Assembly (NCBI GenBank): GCA_031258265.1
Contig: JAIRNB010000383.1
Span: 1-9,232 of the forward strand
From: Treponema sp.
GTDB taxonomy: Bacteria; Spirochaetota; Spirochaetia; Treponematales; Breznakiellaceae
Length of the DNA stretch: 9,232 nt
Direction: 5' to 3'
Below the pieces are notes generated by a model. That model was given only the letters and a program-made list of their open reading frames with translations. It ran no database searches and was not told the DNA's origin. Positions 1 through 6,476 of this stretch are shown piece after piece (position 1 is the first letter of the stretch; the number at the start of each line of letters is the position of its first letter). A program made the translations under genes and the position numbers.

Positions 1-43
1 GGCGCATCCCCGCCTGTGGCGGGGACCGGGCTATCGCTGCAAT

Positions 44-188
44 CTTTTGGCTTCGCCAAAAGTATTTCCGCTCTATCCCTTGCGCAGGCCAAGAACAAAC
101 AACCGCAGGTTGTTTATTAGTCTACCGTGGCATGGCCTGGCCCGAAATGAGCAACCGTAGGTTGTTGGTCGAATAATGTGGCATGGCC
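44..188. repeat. Degenerate tandem hairpin repeat, about 50-bp period
   Basis: Three successive units each consist of a small-loop hairpin followed by a tail ending in GGCC. The hairpins are 44-62 (CTTTTGGC, loop ttc), 97-115 (AAACAACC, loop gca) and 152-164 (CAACC, loop gta), with centres about 52-53 bp apart. The tails end at 90, 137 and 188. GTGGCATGGCCT is repeated exactly at 127-138 and 178-189, and CAACCGnAGGTTGTT is shared by the second and third hairpins. Stem sequences differ between the first and the others while pairing is kept. Function unknown; a DNA or RNA structural element is possible. Confidence 0.6.
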
Positions 189-211
189 TAGCGCCTCCGT
201 ATGCCCCCAAA

Positions 212-242
212 TTGAAAAATGCGCCCCAGCTTTAGCTGGGGC
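212..242 (-). terminator. Probable intrinsic terminator of the hmuR-hmuY unit
   Basis: Read on the minus strand, an 8-bp perfect GC-rich stem (GCCCCAGC at 223-230 with GCTGGGGC at 235-242, 4-nt loop) is followed after two bases by ATTTTT (complement of 215-220). It lies about 90 nt beyond the stop codon of the lipoprotein gene, the right place to end that transcript. Stem, loop and U-run fit a rho-independent terminator; activity is inferred. Confidence 0.6.
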
Positions 243-295
243 AGTGCGCGCAGTGCGCGCGCGCTTCGCTGTGCCTTGCATAGCTGCGTAAATGA

Positions 296-318
296 CTGCC
301 CGGCGGAACGCCGGGCAG
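296..318. repeat. GC-rich hairpin just downstream of hmuY
   Basis: CTGCCCGGC (296-304) pairs perfectly with GCCGGGCAG (310-318) around a 5-nt loop, 16 nt past the stop of the minus-strand lipoprotein gene. The bases that follow on the minus strand (TCATTTAC) are only mildly U-rich, so it may protect the mRNA 3' end or act as a first, weak terminator ahead of the stronger candidate at 212-242. Confidence 0.45.
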
Positions 319-333
319 CCGGAAGGAAGGAGA

Positions 334-1005
334 TTAGAAGAAGTTCTGGTAGCTCACCGCCCAGTTATCTTTCGAGTCCGCATACTGGTAATCAATTTTG
401 ATCTTTGAGTAATGCACCCCATCCCCATGACGGATAATATAGACTGGTTCAGTGCCATCAGATGCATACACCCCCATTCCCGAACTGTGGTAATATTGCT
501 GTTTATTATAACTATAACCCGAAAAGGCGTTCTCTGCCGATAAACCATCTACCGTCCCTTCATTGTCATAACCCACATAACTCATCACGTTCAAAATCGT
601 TTCCGCGGCACCACCCATTCCCGTGACATAGCGTTTTTGATCGGTGGTGTAATCGTCCCCCTTCTGATCGCCGATGGCCACCCCGGAAAGCTCGGTCTTA
701 TCGGTGTACCAGACTCCCCCCTGGCCGCCGGAATTCACTTTTTCAGCGGAAGCCCCACTGTTGGTAAAGATAAGCCTGGTCCGGGAAAAGGCGATGTCCC
801 ATTTATTGGAATTTATGTCATCCCCGATCACTTCCAGCCCGGTGCTGAGGGAGTAATATTTAATCCCATCGGCCGCAGCAAGGGACACCGATGGAAGTTC
901 CTTCACTTCCCCACCGTAGTTTGGTCCAGGGGCCTCGGTCTTGCAGCCCAGGAACAGGGAAACAACGCAGACCAGAGCTATAAAAAAATAATGCCTCTGT
1001 TTCAT
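334..1005 (-). CDS. hmuY: HmuY-like heme-binding lipoprotein
   Basis: This 223-residue protein resembles the HmuY family, secreted or surface lipoproteins that take heme from host proteins and pass it to a TonB-dependent receptor. Residues 1-20 are a lipoprotein signal peptide with Cys21 in a LFLGC lipobox (relaxed, as in spirochaetes). Family hallmarks include the early YYSLSTG stretch (50-56), WDIAFSRT (69-76), FTNSGAS (80-86), a GGVWY segment (96-100) and the C-terminal VYIIRHGDG/KIKIDYQY strands (188-209). HmuY of Porphyromonas binds heme through two histidines; candidate axial ligands here are His173, His193, His198 or nearby methionines (Met130, Met141, Met177), which I cannot assign without alignment. 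The start is supported by AAGGAG six bases upstream. It is the second gene after the receptor gene on the same strand, 62 nt apart, so co-transcription is likely. Family call good; heme as ligand inferred. Confidence 0.8.
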   Translation of the reverse strand: MKQRHYFFIALVCVVSLFLGCKTEAPGPNYGGEVKELPSVSLAAADGIKYYSLSTGLEVIGDDINSNKWDIAFSRTRLIFTNSGASAEKVNSGGQGGVWYTDKTELSGVAIGDQKGDDYTTDQKRYVTGMGGAAETILNVMSYVGYDNEGTVDGLSAENAFSGYSYNKQQYYHSSGMGVYASDGTEPVYIIRHGDGVHYSKIKIDYQYADSKDNWAVSYQNFF

Positions 1006-1022
1006 AAGAAACTCCTTAATGT

Positions 1023-1059
1023 GGGGCCTTGGCCCCTAATTAACCGGCGCGACGCGCCG
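1023..1059 (-). promoter_or_regulatory. Intercistronic hairpins between hmuR and hmuY
   Basis: The 62-nt gap holds two palindromes: GGGGCC-tt-GGCCCC (1023-1036) and CGGCGC-gac-GCGCCG (1045-1059). Neither is followed by a U-run in the direction of transcription, so they look more like RNA processing or stability structures, which could let the lipoprotein be made in excess over the receptor, than terminators. Role inferred. Confidence 0.4.
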
Positions 1060-1067
1060 TTTGTATC

Positions 1068-3014
1068 CTAGAGAACGTACCTAATGCCCAGGGTAAAGGA
1101 CTGGGCCGTATAGGGGCCCAGGGGATCGATAAGGCCGGTGATGTTGTCCACGGCGGTATAGACCGTAACATGGCGGCCAATACCCACAGAAAAATAAAAG
1201 TCCAGGATAAACCGGGGGTCGTACTGTACATCCGGGTCCCTCAGGGCGGAAAAAAACCTGCCCTGGAGGTAACTGCTGATCCCCGGTTTTTTTAGATCGA
1301 TGCCGGCCTTTAGTTTTACTGTGTGGGCCGGCTGGGGATAGAATTCCGTATCTTCAGTACGGTCATAGGCGTAGAGCCAACTGTAACCGGCGGAAACATA
1401 GCCCTGTTTAAGAATTGTCAGCCGGCCTTCGCTGTCAAAACCGGCCCGGTATGAGCGGGCAATATTTTTGGTATTGTAGACCGCCCTACCCAGCAAGTCG
1501 GGGACTCCGGTATCCACATTGGCGATCTCATTAAACATTTCGCTGTAGTAAGTGTTGATCTGCCCAAAAAACAATCCGGTCTTTGAATATTCCAGGGCCA
1601 GGTTAAAGGCCAGGGCGTATTCAGGTTTCAACTGATCGTTTCCCTGGACCACCGGGTGGTTCGGGTTGTCGTCTTTAACCAGGTATAGGTCACTAAAATC
1701 CGGGGCCCGGTAGCCCAGTCCCGCTCCCCCCAGGACCCTGAAACCCGCGGGCAGGTGGTACATGGCGGAAAACTTGGGGGCCGCGGCAAAGCCGAACTGG
1801 GAACTCCGTTCCACCCGCAGGCCCCCCAGAATCGAATAAAGGCCGTCCTTATAACGTTCCCCCTGGATAAAAAAGGCTTCCTTGTCCACCGCCACGAAAG
1901 TACCGTTGTTACGGAGGTTGTATTTATCCATGGAGGCATAGGCCCCCTCCAGCCCCGCGCTGAGGAGCCAGTTGTCAAAACCCGCATATTCCCCCAGGGC
2001 TTCCAGGGCGGCGTAGTTTTCGTTTTCGTGGTTTGCCCCGGTGGTCCAGGTTTTCATAATACCGTTGTACGTGTCCTTGTCCCGCTGGTAGAAGTTGTCG
2101 TAAAACCGGAGGCTAAAGTAACTATCGGCCAGGGGGCTAAAGCCCGCTTCGATATACCCGTCGGCCCGGATGTAGTCCAGCCGGTTAAGTCCTCCCCGGG
2201 CGCTGACCTGCTCGTCACTACGCATGGCTAAGAAGGAGCCCCCCAGCTTCATCTCCACGGCATCCCCCAGGGGGAAGATCAGGTCCAGGCCCGCCTTACC
2301 CCGCAGGATCTTTGGCAGGACAGAGACGCTTTTCGTTTCGTTATAGTAAAAATCCGAACGGGAACCCTCGATGGAAAGGGAATTCCGCAGCGGTCCGATG
2401 GGAAAACCCAGGGAGGCGCTTAGGTTCTGTTCCCGGAAGGGACTAAAATCTTTTCGTTTTGCCTCCACGGGGGTATCGGGATCGTTGTAGGGCAGGAGGA
2501 AGCGGTTGGATACGGCGGTGGAAAGGGTAACTTTATCTTCCGGTTTTTTAGTAATGATGTTGATCACCCCGCCGATGCCGTCTGAACCGTAGAGGGCACT
2601 CTGGGGGCCCCGCACTATCTCTATCCGTTCCACATTCCCCAGGGGCAGGGTCTCCCCTTTAAGCCGGGAGGAGATTCTACCCACCACCCGGCGGCCGTCA
2701 ATCAAAAAGAGGACCCGATCTTCCCCCATGCCCTGCATTTGGATGTAATCCCCCATGGCGTTACCGGTGAACATGAGGCCGTAATCCTCCAGCACATCCG
2801 AAAGGGTGACGGCGCTGGAATTCTCTATCTCCTCCCCGCTGATAAGCTCTGTGACCACCGGACTGTCGGCCAGCCGCTTTTCCCCCCGGGTACCGGTGAC
2901 AGTGACTCCCTCAACTTCAAAAAATTCATCCCCGTAGTCTTCTTCTTCCTCCTGGGCTGCCAGGGGCAGGAACAGGGAGGAGAGCATGACAAGGATCATG
3001 ATGATCTTTTTCAT
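1068..3014 (-). CDS. hmuR: TonB-dependent outer-membrane heme receptor (HmuR/HemR-like)
   Basis: This 648-residue protein is an outer-membrane importer driven by TonB. Residues 1-20 are a Sec signal ending in LAAQ, followed by an acidic stretch and a TonB-box-like EGVTVTGTR (35-43). The plug domain (about 45-155) shows LSDVLEDYGL, VLFLIDGRRVVGR and the classic NVERIEIVRGPQSALYGSDG followed by GGVINIITKK. The rest is a beta-barrel. Heme receptors carry FRAP and NPNL boxes flanking a heme-ligand histidine; here YRAP (435-438), His453 and NDQLKPE (459-465) match that layout, which supports heme over a siderophore. The C-terminus ends FTLGIRYVL rather than in the usual aromatic residue. Length is normal for the family. 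The ribosome site is weak (GAGG, 4 nt from ATG). It leads the lipoprotein gene and is preceded by a long structured leader. The energising TonB/ExbBD genes are not in the window. Cobalamin is the main alternative substrate. Confidence 0.85.
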   Translation of the reverse strand: MKKIIMILVMLSSLFLPLAAQEEEEDYGDEFFEVEGVTVTGTRGEKRLADSPVVTELISGEEIENSSAVTLSDVLEDYGLMFTGNAMGDYIQMQGMGEDRVLFLIDGRRVVGRISSRLKGETLPLGNVERIEIVRGPQSALYGSDGIGGVINIITKKPEDKVTLSTAVSNRFLLPYNDPDTPVEAKRKDFSPFREQNLSASLGFPIGPLRNSLSIEGSRSDFYYNETKSVSVLPKILRGKAGLDLIFPLGDAVEMKLGGSFLAMRSDEQVSARGGLNRLDYIRADGYIEAGFSPLADSYFSLRFYDNFYQRDKDTYNGIMKTWTTGANHENENYAALEALGEYAGFDNWLLSAGLEGAYASMDKYNLRNNGTFVAVDKEAFFIQGERYKDGLYSILGGLRVERSSQFGFAAAPKFSAMYHLPAGFRVLGGAGLGYRAPDFSDLYLVKDDNPNHPVVQGNDQLKPEYALAFNLALEYSKTGLFFGQINTYYSEMFNEIANVDTGVPDLLGRAVYNTKNIARSYRAGFDSEGRLTILKQGYVSAGYSWLYAYDRTEDTEFYPQPAHTVKLKAGIDLKKPGISSYLQGRFFSALRDPDVQYDPRFILDFYFSVGIGRHVTVYTAVDNITGLIDPLGPYTAQSFTLGIRYVL

Positions 3015-3185
3015 AGGGCCTCGCTTTGGCGGTATGTATTTATTGGCCAGCTGGTGAACGGATAAGAAAGAATCCCCCGGAGTAAGCCCACGGATAGGAT
3101 TACAGTGTAGGAAAGGGGAGAAGTGTAGGGGGAAATATACTGATATATATGGGAGCCCTGTACCCTTACCGGGACTGGCGGAATC

Positions 3186-3280
3186 GGAGGAGGGGTGAAC
3201 TTATTCCTTATAGAGCTATGGAGGATACCCATGTAAACACCCCCGCCTCCAAAAGCTCCGGTCCCGTGCCGGAAAGCTTT
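3186..3280 (-). promoter_or_regulatory. Structured 5' leader RNA of hmuR
   Basis: From the predicted transcription start (about 3309) to the receptor ATG (3014) the leader is about 295 nt, long for a bacterial gene. Its first part folds into two adjacent stems: AAAGCT+CCGG (3252-3261) with CCGG+AGCTTT (3269-3280), 10 bp with a 2-nt bulge; and 3238-3250 with 3186-3197, 12 bp including one G-U pair and a single bulged base, closing a 40-nt loop that holds a smaller ATGG/CCAT hairpin (3218-3232). I could not match it to a known riboswitch class. It may be a new leader element or a protein-binding or attenuation site; function unknown. Confidence 0.45.
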
Positions 3281-3286
3281 CAGATA

Positions 3287-3323
3287 AGTTAGAACCTACG
3301 AACTAAGTTCTGGATATCTAACT
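3287..3323. promoter_or_regulatory. Tandem dyad operator, AGTT-N10-AACT twice
   Basis: Two inverted-repeat half-site pairs lie end to end: AGTT 3287-3290 / AACT 3301-3304 and AGTT 3306-3309 / AACT 3320-3323, each with exactly 10 bases between arms and centres 19 bp apart. A longer pair also spans the block (AGTTAGA 3287-3293 with TCTAACT 3317-3323). The block covers the predicted -10 element and transcription start of the receptor promoter, the classical place for a repressor. An iron- or heme-responsive regulator (Fur- or DtxR-like) is a reasonable guess from context, but the sequence is not a recognisable Fur or DtxR box. Confidence 0.55.
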
Positions 3324-3344
3324 ATGCCGGTGAAATTTTGTCAA
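3316..3344 (-). promoter_or_regulatory. Sigma70-type promoter for hmuR-hmuY
   Basis: On the minus strand a perfect TTGACA (complement of 3339-3344) is followed by 17 bp and TTAGAT (complement of 3316-3321), a weak -10; TAGATA one base upstream, at 16 bp spacing from the -35, is an alternative. Just upstream of the -35 lies an AT tract (TTTTTTAAAAAA, 3349-3360 region) that could act as an UP element. The operator dyads overlap the -10 and start point. Confidence 0.6.
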
Positions 3345-3431
3345 GCGATTTTTTAAAAAATTTCCACCGCGAAAAACAAGATGGCTTCCTGGAAAACGTT
3401 CTGTGATTTTAAAAGCCGCCGCGGTATATGT

Positions 3432-3460
3432 TTGACAAATAAAACATCTTTCTTTATCCT
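3432..3460 (+). promoter_or_regulatory. Sigma70-type promoter for the DUF454 gene
   Basis: TTGACA at 3432-3437, 17 bp spacer, TATCCT at 3455-3460 (four of six consensus bases). The expected start near 3467 leaves a leader of only about 18 nt before ATG 3485, containing the ribosome site GGAGG (3473-3477). It points away from the receptor promoter and, lying about 90 bp from it, is not overlapped by the dyad block. Confidence 0.65.
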
Positions 3461-3484
3461 CATGGGAAACGCGGAGGTTCCGGT

Positions 3485-3916
3485 ATGAAGTTAGTGCGGC
3501 TGATATTTGTCCCTGCCGGTTTTGTGTTCCTGGCCCTGGGGATCACGGGGATTGTCCTTCCCCTGCTGCCGGCCACACCGTTTTTACTGGCCGCCTCCTT
3601 TTGTTTTTTGCGGGGTTCGGAACGTTTCCACCGGCTGATCATGTCCAATCCCCATATTGGACCGCGAATCCGCCGTTTTAAGGAACAGGGCCTAAGTCTA
3701 AGGGAAAAAATCTCTATTTATGCGGTGGTCCTTGCCATGCTGCTGCCCGTCATTGTCATAAACCCCAGCATGCACCTTAAAATTGTTCTTACCGCGGTCC
3801 TCGTTGTAAAGGCTGTGGTGTTTATCGGGATAAGAACGGCAAAGGGGGATGGAGGGGCCGGGGATACGGGGGTTTCGCCGGAAAAAGAAAAAAACGGCTT
3901 GAGCGCCGTTCAATAA
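3485..3916 (+). CDS. DUF454/YbaN-family inner-membrane protein
   Basis: A 143-residue membrane protein of the DUF454 (YbaN) family, whose function is not established. The family signature is clear: GITGIVLPLLPATPF (19-33) in a hydrophobic N-terminal hairpin, FCFLRGSERFHR (39-50), then NPHIGPRIRRFKEQG (55-69). Two further membrane segments follow at about 77-93 and 97-115, and the tail from about 117 is hydrophilic, glycine/lysine-rich and probably cytoplasmic. ATG is supported by GGAGG seven bases upstream. It has its own promoter and sits between the receptor unit and the transport operon, 163 nt before the latter, so it may be read through into it. A part in heme or iron handling is only guilt by association. 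Confidence 0.8.
   Translation: MKLVRLIFVPAGFVFLALGITGIVLPLLPATPFLLAASFCFLRGSERFHRLIMSNPHIGPRIRRFKEQGLSLREKISIYAVVLAMLLPVIVINPSMHLKIVLTAVLVVKAVVFIGIRTAKGDGGAGDTGVSPEKEKNGLSAVQ
3893..3910. terminator. Hairpin at the end of the DUF454 gene
   Basis: AACGGC (3893-3898) pairs with GCCGTT (3905-3910) around a 6-nt loop, just before the TAA at 3914-3916. On the plus strand only CAATAAATTT follows, a poor U-run, so termination of the DUF454 transcript would be leaky. On the minus strand the stem is followed by a long T-rich tract (complement of 3881-3894), a much better terminator for antisense transcription entering from the transport operon. Direction of action uncertain. Confidence 0.4.
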
Positions 3917-3942
3917 ATTTGTTATATGCCGGCTGTGATGAG

Positions 3943-3982
3943 CCTCCGTGGGGCAAGCCCCCCAGAGGGCGGGGATGCGCCC
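3943..3982. repeat. Inverted copy of the left-flank repeat, plus hairpin
   Basis: GGCGGGGATGCGCC (3968-3981) is the exact reverse complement of bases 1-14, and similarity continues weakly for about ten more bases. Next to it CCTC/GAGG and GGGG/CCCC arms (3943-3968) form a small-loop hairpin. This marks the gap between the DUF454 gene and the transport operon as containing a member of a short dispersed repeat family. Confidence 0.5.
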
Positions 3983-4027
3983 GGATTCAAAGACAGAATT
4001 CCAGGCATAATTGGGTATTGGTTTCCC

Positions 4028-4055
4028 TGGTTACGAGAGGGATGATAGTTATACT
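4028..4055 (+). promoter_or_regulatory. Possible weak promoter of the transport operon
   Basis: TATACT at 4050-4055 is a good -10-like hexamer placed about 25 bp before the GTG start at 4080, but the matching -35 (TGGTTA, 4028-4033, 16 bp spacing) has only three consensus bases. If real, the operon would need an activator or rely on read-through from the upstream gene. Confidence 0.3.
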
Positions 4056-4079
4056 GTCCAGGCATGTATGGGAGGTAAT

Positions 4080-4640
4080 GTGGAAAATCAAAGTGGGGTT
4101 GGGCTTATTGTTTATTCCAGTAAGACCGGGAATACCCGGAAGCTGGCGGAGGGGATTCACCGGGCCCTGGGGGATGCGGGTTTTCCTGCCCGTATTGCGG
4201 CGGTGGAGGAAAAGCCGGATGCCGCCGGCGTTCCCTGGCTGCTGGCGGGATTTTGGGCGGATCGGGGGCACGCCGATGAAAAAACCCTGGCTTTTATCCG
4301 TTCCCTGGAGGCTTGCCGTATCGGGTTGTTTGGCACCCTGGGGGCCTATCCTGATTCGGAGCATGCCCGGGACCTGGCAAAAAAGACCGAGGCCCTGGCG
4401 GCGGAAAAAAATATCTGCATGGGTTCTTTTATGTGCCAGGGGAAGATCGATCCCGCCTTGCTGGAAAGATTCAAGAACCTTCCCCCGGACAATCCCCATG
4501 CCATGACGGAGGAACGGCGAAAGCGGCATGAGGAGGCGGCGAAACATCCCAACGACGACGACATTGCCGCCGCCGCCGCGGCTTTCCTGAAGATGCTCCA
4601 GGGCGCGAGGTTTACGCCTGTTTCCGGGACCGGGGCATGA
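4080..4640 (+). CDS. Flavodoxin-like protein of heme/bilin operons (BilS/HmuF-like)
   Basis: A 186-residue soluble, cytoplasmic flavodoxin-fold protein. The N-terminal GLIVYSSKTGNTRKLAEGI (8-26) contains the FMN phosphate loop SSKTGNT. Later features, LLAGFWADRGHADEKTLAFI (54-73), LFGTLGAYPDSEHA (83-96), a FMCQGKIDP stretch and HPND near the end, fit flavodoxin-family proteins found in gut anaerobes beside heme- or bilin-processing genes (annotated BilS; HmuF of Fusobacterium is a flavodoxin-superfamily protein linked to heme trafficking and anaerobilin reduction). Here it likely supplies electrons to, or takes product from, the radical SAM enzyme encoded downstream. GTG 4080 is preferred because GGAGG lies at 4071-4075, though the 4-nt spacing is short; in-frame ATG 4068 is the alternative. 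A TTG at 4011 would add residues unlike the family. The stop overlaps the permease start (ATGA). An alanine run near the C-terminus comes from a GCC repeat. Confidence 0.75.
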   Translation: MENQSGVGLIVYSSKTGNTRKLAEGIHRALGDAGFPARIAAVEEKPDAAGVPWLLAGFWADRGHADEKTLAFIRSLEACRIGLFGTLGAYPDSEHARDLAKKTEALAAEKNICMGSFMCQGKIDPALLERFKNLPPDNPHAMTEERRKRHEEAAKHPNDDDIAAAAAAFLKMLQGARFTPVSGTGA

Positions 4641-5665
4641 GGAACCGGAGGGGGGGCCGGAAGACCGGTGTCCTGGTAGTATCGGTGTCGGTGTTTTTGT
4701 TCTTCCTCCTGGTCTACGGCCTGTGGGCCGGGACTGTAAAGATTCCGCCGGGGCAGATATTTTCCGTACTGCTGGGGAACGATTCGGAGAGTCCCGCGGC
4801 GAAGATTGTCCTGGGGATCCGCCTGCCCCGCCTGGTAATGGCTTTGCTGGCGGGGATGATGCTCTCCGGGGCAGGGACTATCTCCCAAGCGGTATTCCGT
4901 AATCCCCTGGCGGACCCTTATATCATCGGTATAAGTTCCGGCGCGGTGGCCGGGGCTGCCCTGGCCTTCATCCTTAATCTGCCGGATATTTGGTACGGCG
5001 TTTTTGCCTTTATTACTTCCATGGGCAGCGCCTTCCTCATCTTCAGCCTTTCCGCCAAAAAGGGAGGGGCGGATACGGCTTCCCTCCTCATTATTGGGGT
5101 GGCGATCTCCGCCTTTCTGGGGGCTTTGACCTCGTTCATGATGTATTTGGCGGGGCAGGACGCATACCGGGTAATGATCTGGACCATGGGCTACCTGGGT
5201 TCCGCCTCCTGGTTCCGGGTGGCCCTGCTCTCCGGCCCCCTGGTTCTGGGACTCCTGTACTTTTTCTACCACCGTCATGATGTGGACGCCCTGCTCCTGG
5301 GGGATGAGGAGGCCCATTCCCTGGGCATAAATGTGGGGGCTTTTAAGCGGCAGCTTTTGATTGTCGTCAGCCTGATGGCGGCCTTTTCCACCGCCTTTAC
5401 GGGGATGATTGGCTTTGTGGGGCTCATTGTTCCCCACGCGGTGCGGCTTTGTATCGGGAACAGCCACGGCCGCCTTCTGCCCCTGGCGGCCTATACCGGG
5501 GGCGTTTTTCTGCTCCTCGCCGATACCCTGGCCAGAAGCGTCCTGGCGCCGGTGGAGGTTCCCATCGGGGTGGTGACGGCCTTTTTCGGCGCCCCCTTCT
5601 TCCTGTTCCTCGCCGCCGGCGGAGGGCAGGGTATGTTAAGGCGGGGAGGCTCCCGTGGGTCTTGA
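4637..5665 (+). CDS. hmuU: FecCD-type ABC permease (heme/iron-chelate)
   Basis: This 342-residue inner-membrane protein is the channel subunit of a BtuC/FecCD-type importer; two copies would form the pore. A first membrane segment lies at about 12-31, and eight or nine more follow. Family motifs are IRLPRLVMALLAGMMLSGAG (61-80), RNPLADPYIIGISSGA (88-103), the coupling-helix EEAHSLGI (224-231) that contacts the ATPase, and GMIGFVGLIVPHAVR (256-270). Length is typical. ATG 4637 overlaps the flavodoxin stop by 4 nt, and the next gene begins inside its last codons, so translation is probably coupled at both ends. Family members carry heme, ferric siderophores or cobalamin; heme is inferred from the HmuY, receptor and radical SAM neighbours. 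Confidence 0.9.
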   Translation: MRNRRGGRKTGVLVVSVSVFLFFLLVYGLWAGTVKIPPGQIFSVLLGNDSESPAAKIVLGIRLPRLVMALLAGMMLSGAGTISQAVFRNPLADPYIIGISSGAVAGAALAFILNLPDIWYGVFAFITSMGSAFLIFSLSAKKGGADTASLLIIGVAISAFLGALTSFMMYLAGQDAYRVMIWTMGYLGSASWFRVALLSGPLVLGLLYFFYHRHDVDALLLGDEEAHSLGINVGAFKRQLLIVVSLMAAFSTAFTGMIGFVGLIVPHAVRLCIGNSHGRLLPLAAYTGGVFLLLADTLARSVLAPVEVPIGVVTAFFGAPFFLFLAAGGGQGMLRRGGSRGS

Positions 5666-6476
5666 GGTAACAAAGCTGCGTTTTGGCTACCGGAACCGGC
5701 CGGTACTGCGGGATATTTCCCTGTCCCTGCGGTCCGGGGAATTTTTAGGTTTCCTGGGGCCCAACGGTTCGGGGAAATCGACCTTTCTTAAAAATCTGCT
5801 GGGTTTTCTAAAACCCTCCGGGGGCCGGATTGTTTTTTCCGGTTCCCCCCAGGGCTTTTCCTCCGAATTCCCCCGGAGCGAATGGGCCAGGCGGCTTGCC
5901 TTTGTACCCCAGAGTCCGGGGATCCGTTCTTCCCTTTCCGTGGGAGACCTGGTCCTTATGGGAAGGCTGCCCCACTTGAAGGATCGTTGGGCTGGTTACA
6001 GCAGGGAGGACCGCCGGATGGTAGGGGAGGCTTTACGGGTTCTGGGTATGGAAGATATGGCGGACCGGGATGTGATGAGTCTTTCCGGCGGGGAACTGCA
6101 AAAGGCGATTATCGGCCGCTGCCTGGTCCAGGAGGGGGATATTATTCTTCTGGACGAGGCGACATCCGGCCTGGACCTGAACCACACGATAGAAATTATG
6201 GAGCTTATGCGGAGGAAGGCGGACAGGGAGGCTAAGATCATTGTGGCGGTACTCCATGATCTTAATCTGGCGGCCCAGTACTGCGACCGGATCGTCCTTC
6301 TTAAAGACGGGAAGCTTCGCTACCAGGGGCTTCCTTCGGTTATCTTGACCGAAAACGTGGTGGAGGAAATTTACGGCGTCCGGGCGGCGGTAAAAATTGA
6401 CGAAGACGGACGGCCCTATGTACTGCCCCGGCGGATCCGCCGGGAACGGGAGGAGGAAGAAGCCGGTGTTTCCTGA
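5655..6476 (+). CDS. hmuV: ABC transporter ATP-binding protein (HmuV/FecE-like)
   Basis: A 273-residue ATPase that powers the importer from the cytoplasmic face. All motifs are intact: Walker A GPNGSGKST (35-43), Q-loop Gln86, signature LSGGE (143-147), Walker B IILLDEAT (163-169 region), D-loop SGLD (171-174) and switch His201. The signature ends in Glu rather than Gln, as is common in heme and cobalamin importers. A charged tail after about 250 is rich in Arg and Glu. The GTG start has GGGGAGG at 5643-5649 with 5-nt spacing and lies 11 nt inside the permease gene. The 3' end in turn carries the ribosome site and first 11 nt of the radical SAM gene. Function secure; substrate inferred. Confidence 0.92.
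   Translation: MGLEVTKLRFGYRNRPVLRDISLSLRSGEFLGFLGPNGSGKSTFLKNLLGFLKPSGGRIVFSGSPQGFSSEFPRSEWARRLAFVPQSPGIRSSLSVGDLVLMGRLPHLKDRWAGYSREDRRMVGEALRVLGMEDMADRDVMSLSGGELQKAIIGRCLVQEGDIILLDEATSGLDLNHTIEIMELMRRKADREAKIIVAVLHDLNLAAQYCDRIVLLKDGKLRYQGLPSVILTENVVEEIYGVRAAVKIDEDGRPYVLPRRIRREREEEEAGVS

Larger units (their letters stand above)
1..333. other. Noncoding left flank rich in palindromes
   Basis: I see no credible gene here; the only open frame (219-401, plus) is short, arginine/serine-rich, has no good ribosome site and runs into the end of the minus-strand lipoprotein gene. The stretch instead holds at least six perfect short inverted repeats, most with 3-5 nt loops: 8-24, 44-62, 97-115, 152-164, 223-242 and 296-318. 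Several are detailed in separate entries. The first 14 bases recur inverted at 3968-3981, so part of this flank belongs to a dispersed repeat family. Confidence 0.7.

Noticed and set aside
44..188. CRISPR array
   Set aside because: Units are too diverged, repeats too short and spacing irregular; no cas genes nearby.
3011..3232. 73-residue minus-strand open frame upstream of the receptor
   Set aside because: Proline-rich composition with no family resemblance; it lies in the structured leader and overlaps the receptor start, so it is more likely untranslated, though a leader peptide cannot be excluded.
3015..3310. Cobalamin riboswitch in the receptor leader
   Set aside because: A CCGCCAGT stretch looked suggestive, but the B12 box and the other conserved core segments are not in the right places.
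4039..4060. Fur box upstream of the flavodoxin gene
   Set aside because: The GATGATAGTTATAC stretch resembles a half Fur site but lacks the inverted partner.
3919..4506. 195-residue plus-strand open frame
   Set aside because: Arg/Trp/Pro-rich frame-shifted shadow of the flavodoxin gene with no ribosome site at its start.
4346..5467. 373-residue minus-strand open frame
   Set aside because: It is the antisense of the flavodoxin and permease genes, whose plus-strand products have clear family motifs; its own translation is low-complexity and unlike any protein.
6397..6465. Longer start for the radical SAM protein
   Set aside because: Would overlap the ATPase by 80 nt without a ribosome site; GTG 6466 has an excellent one.
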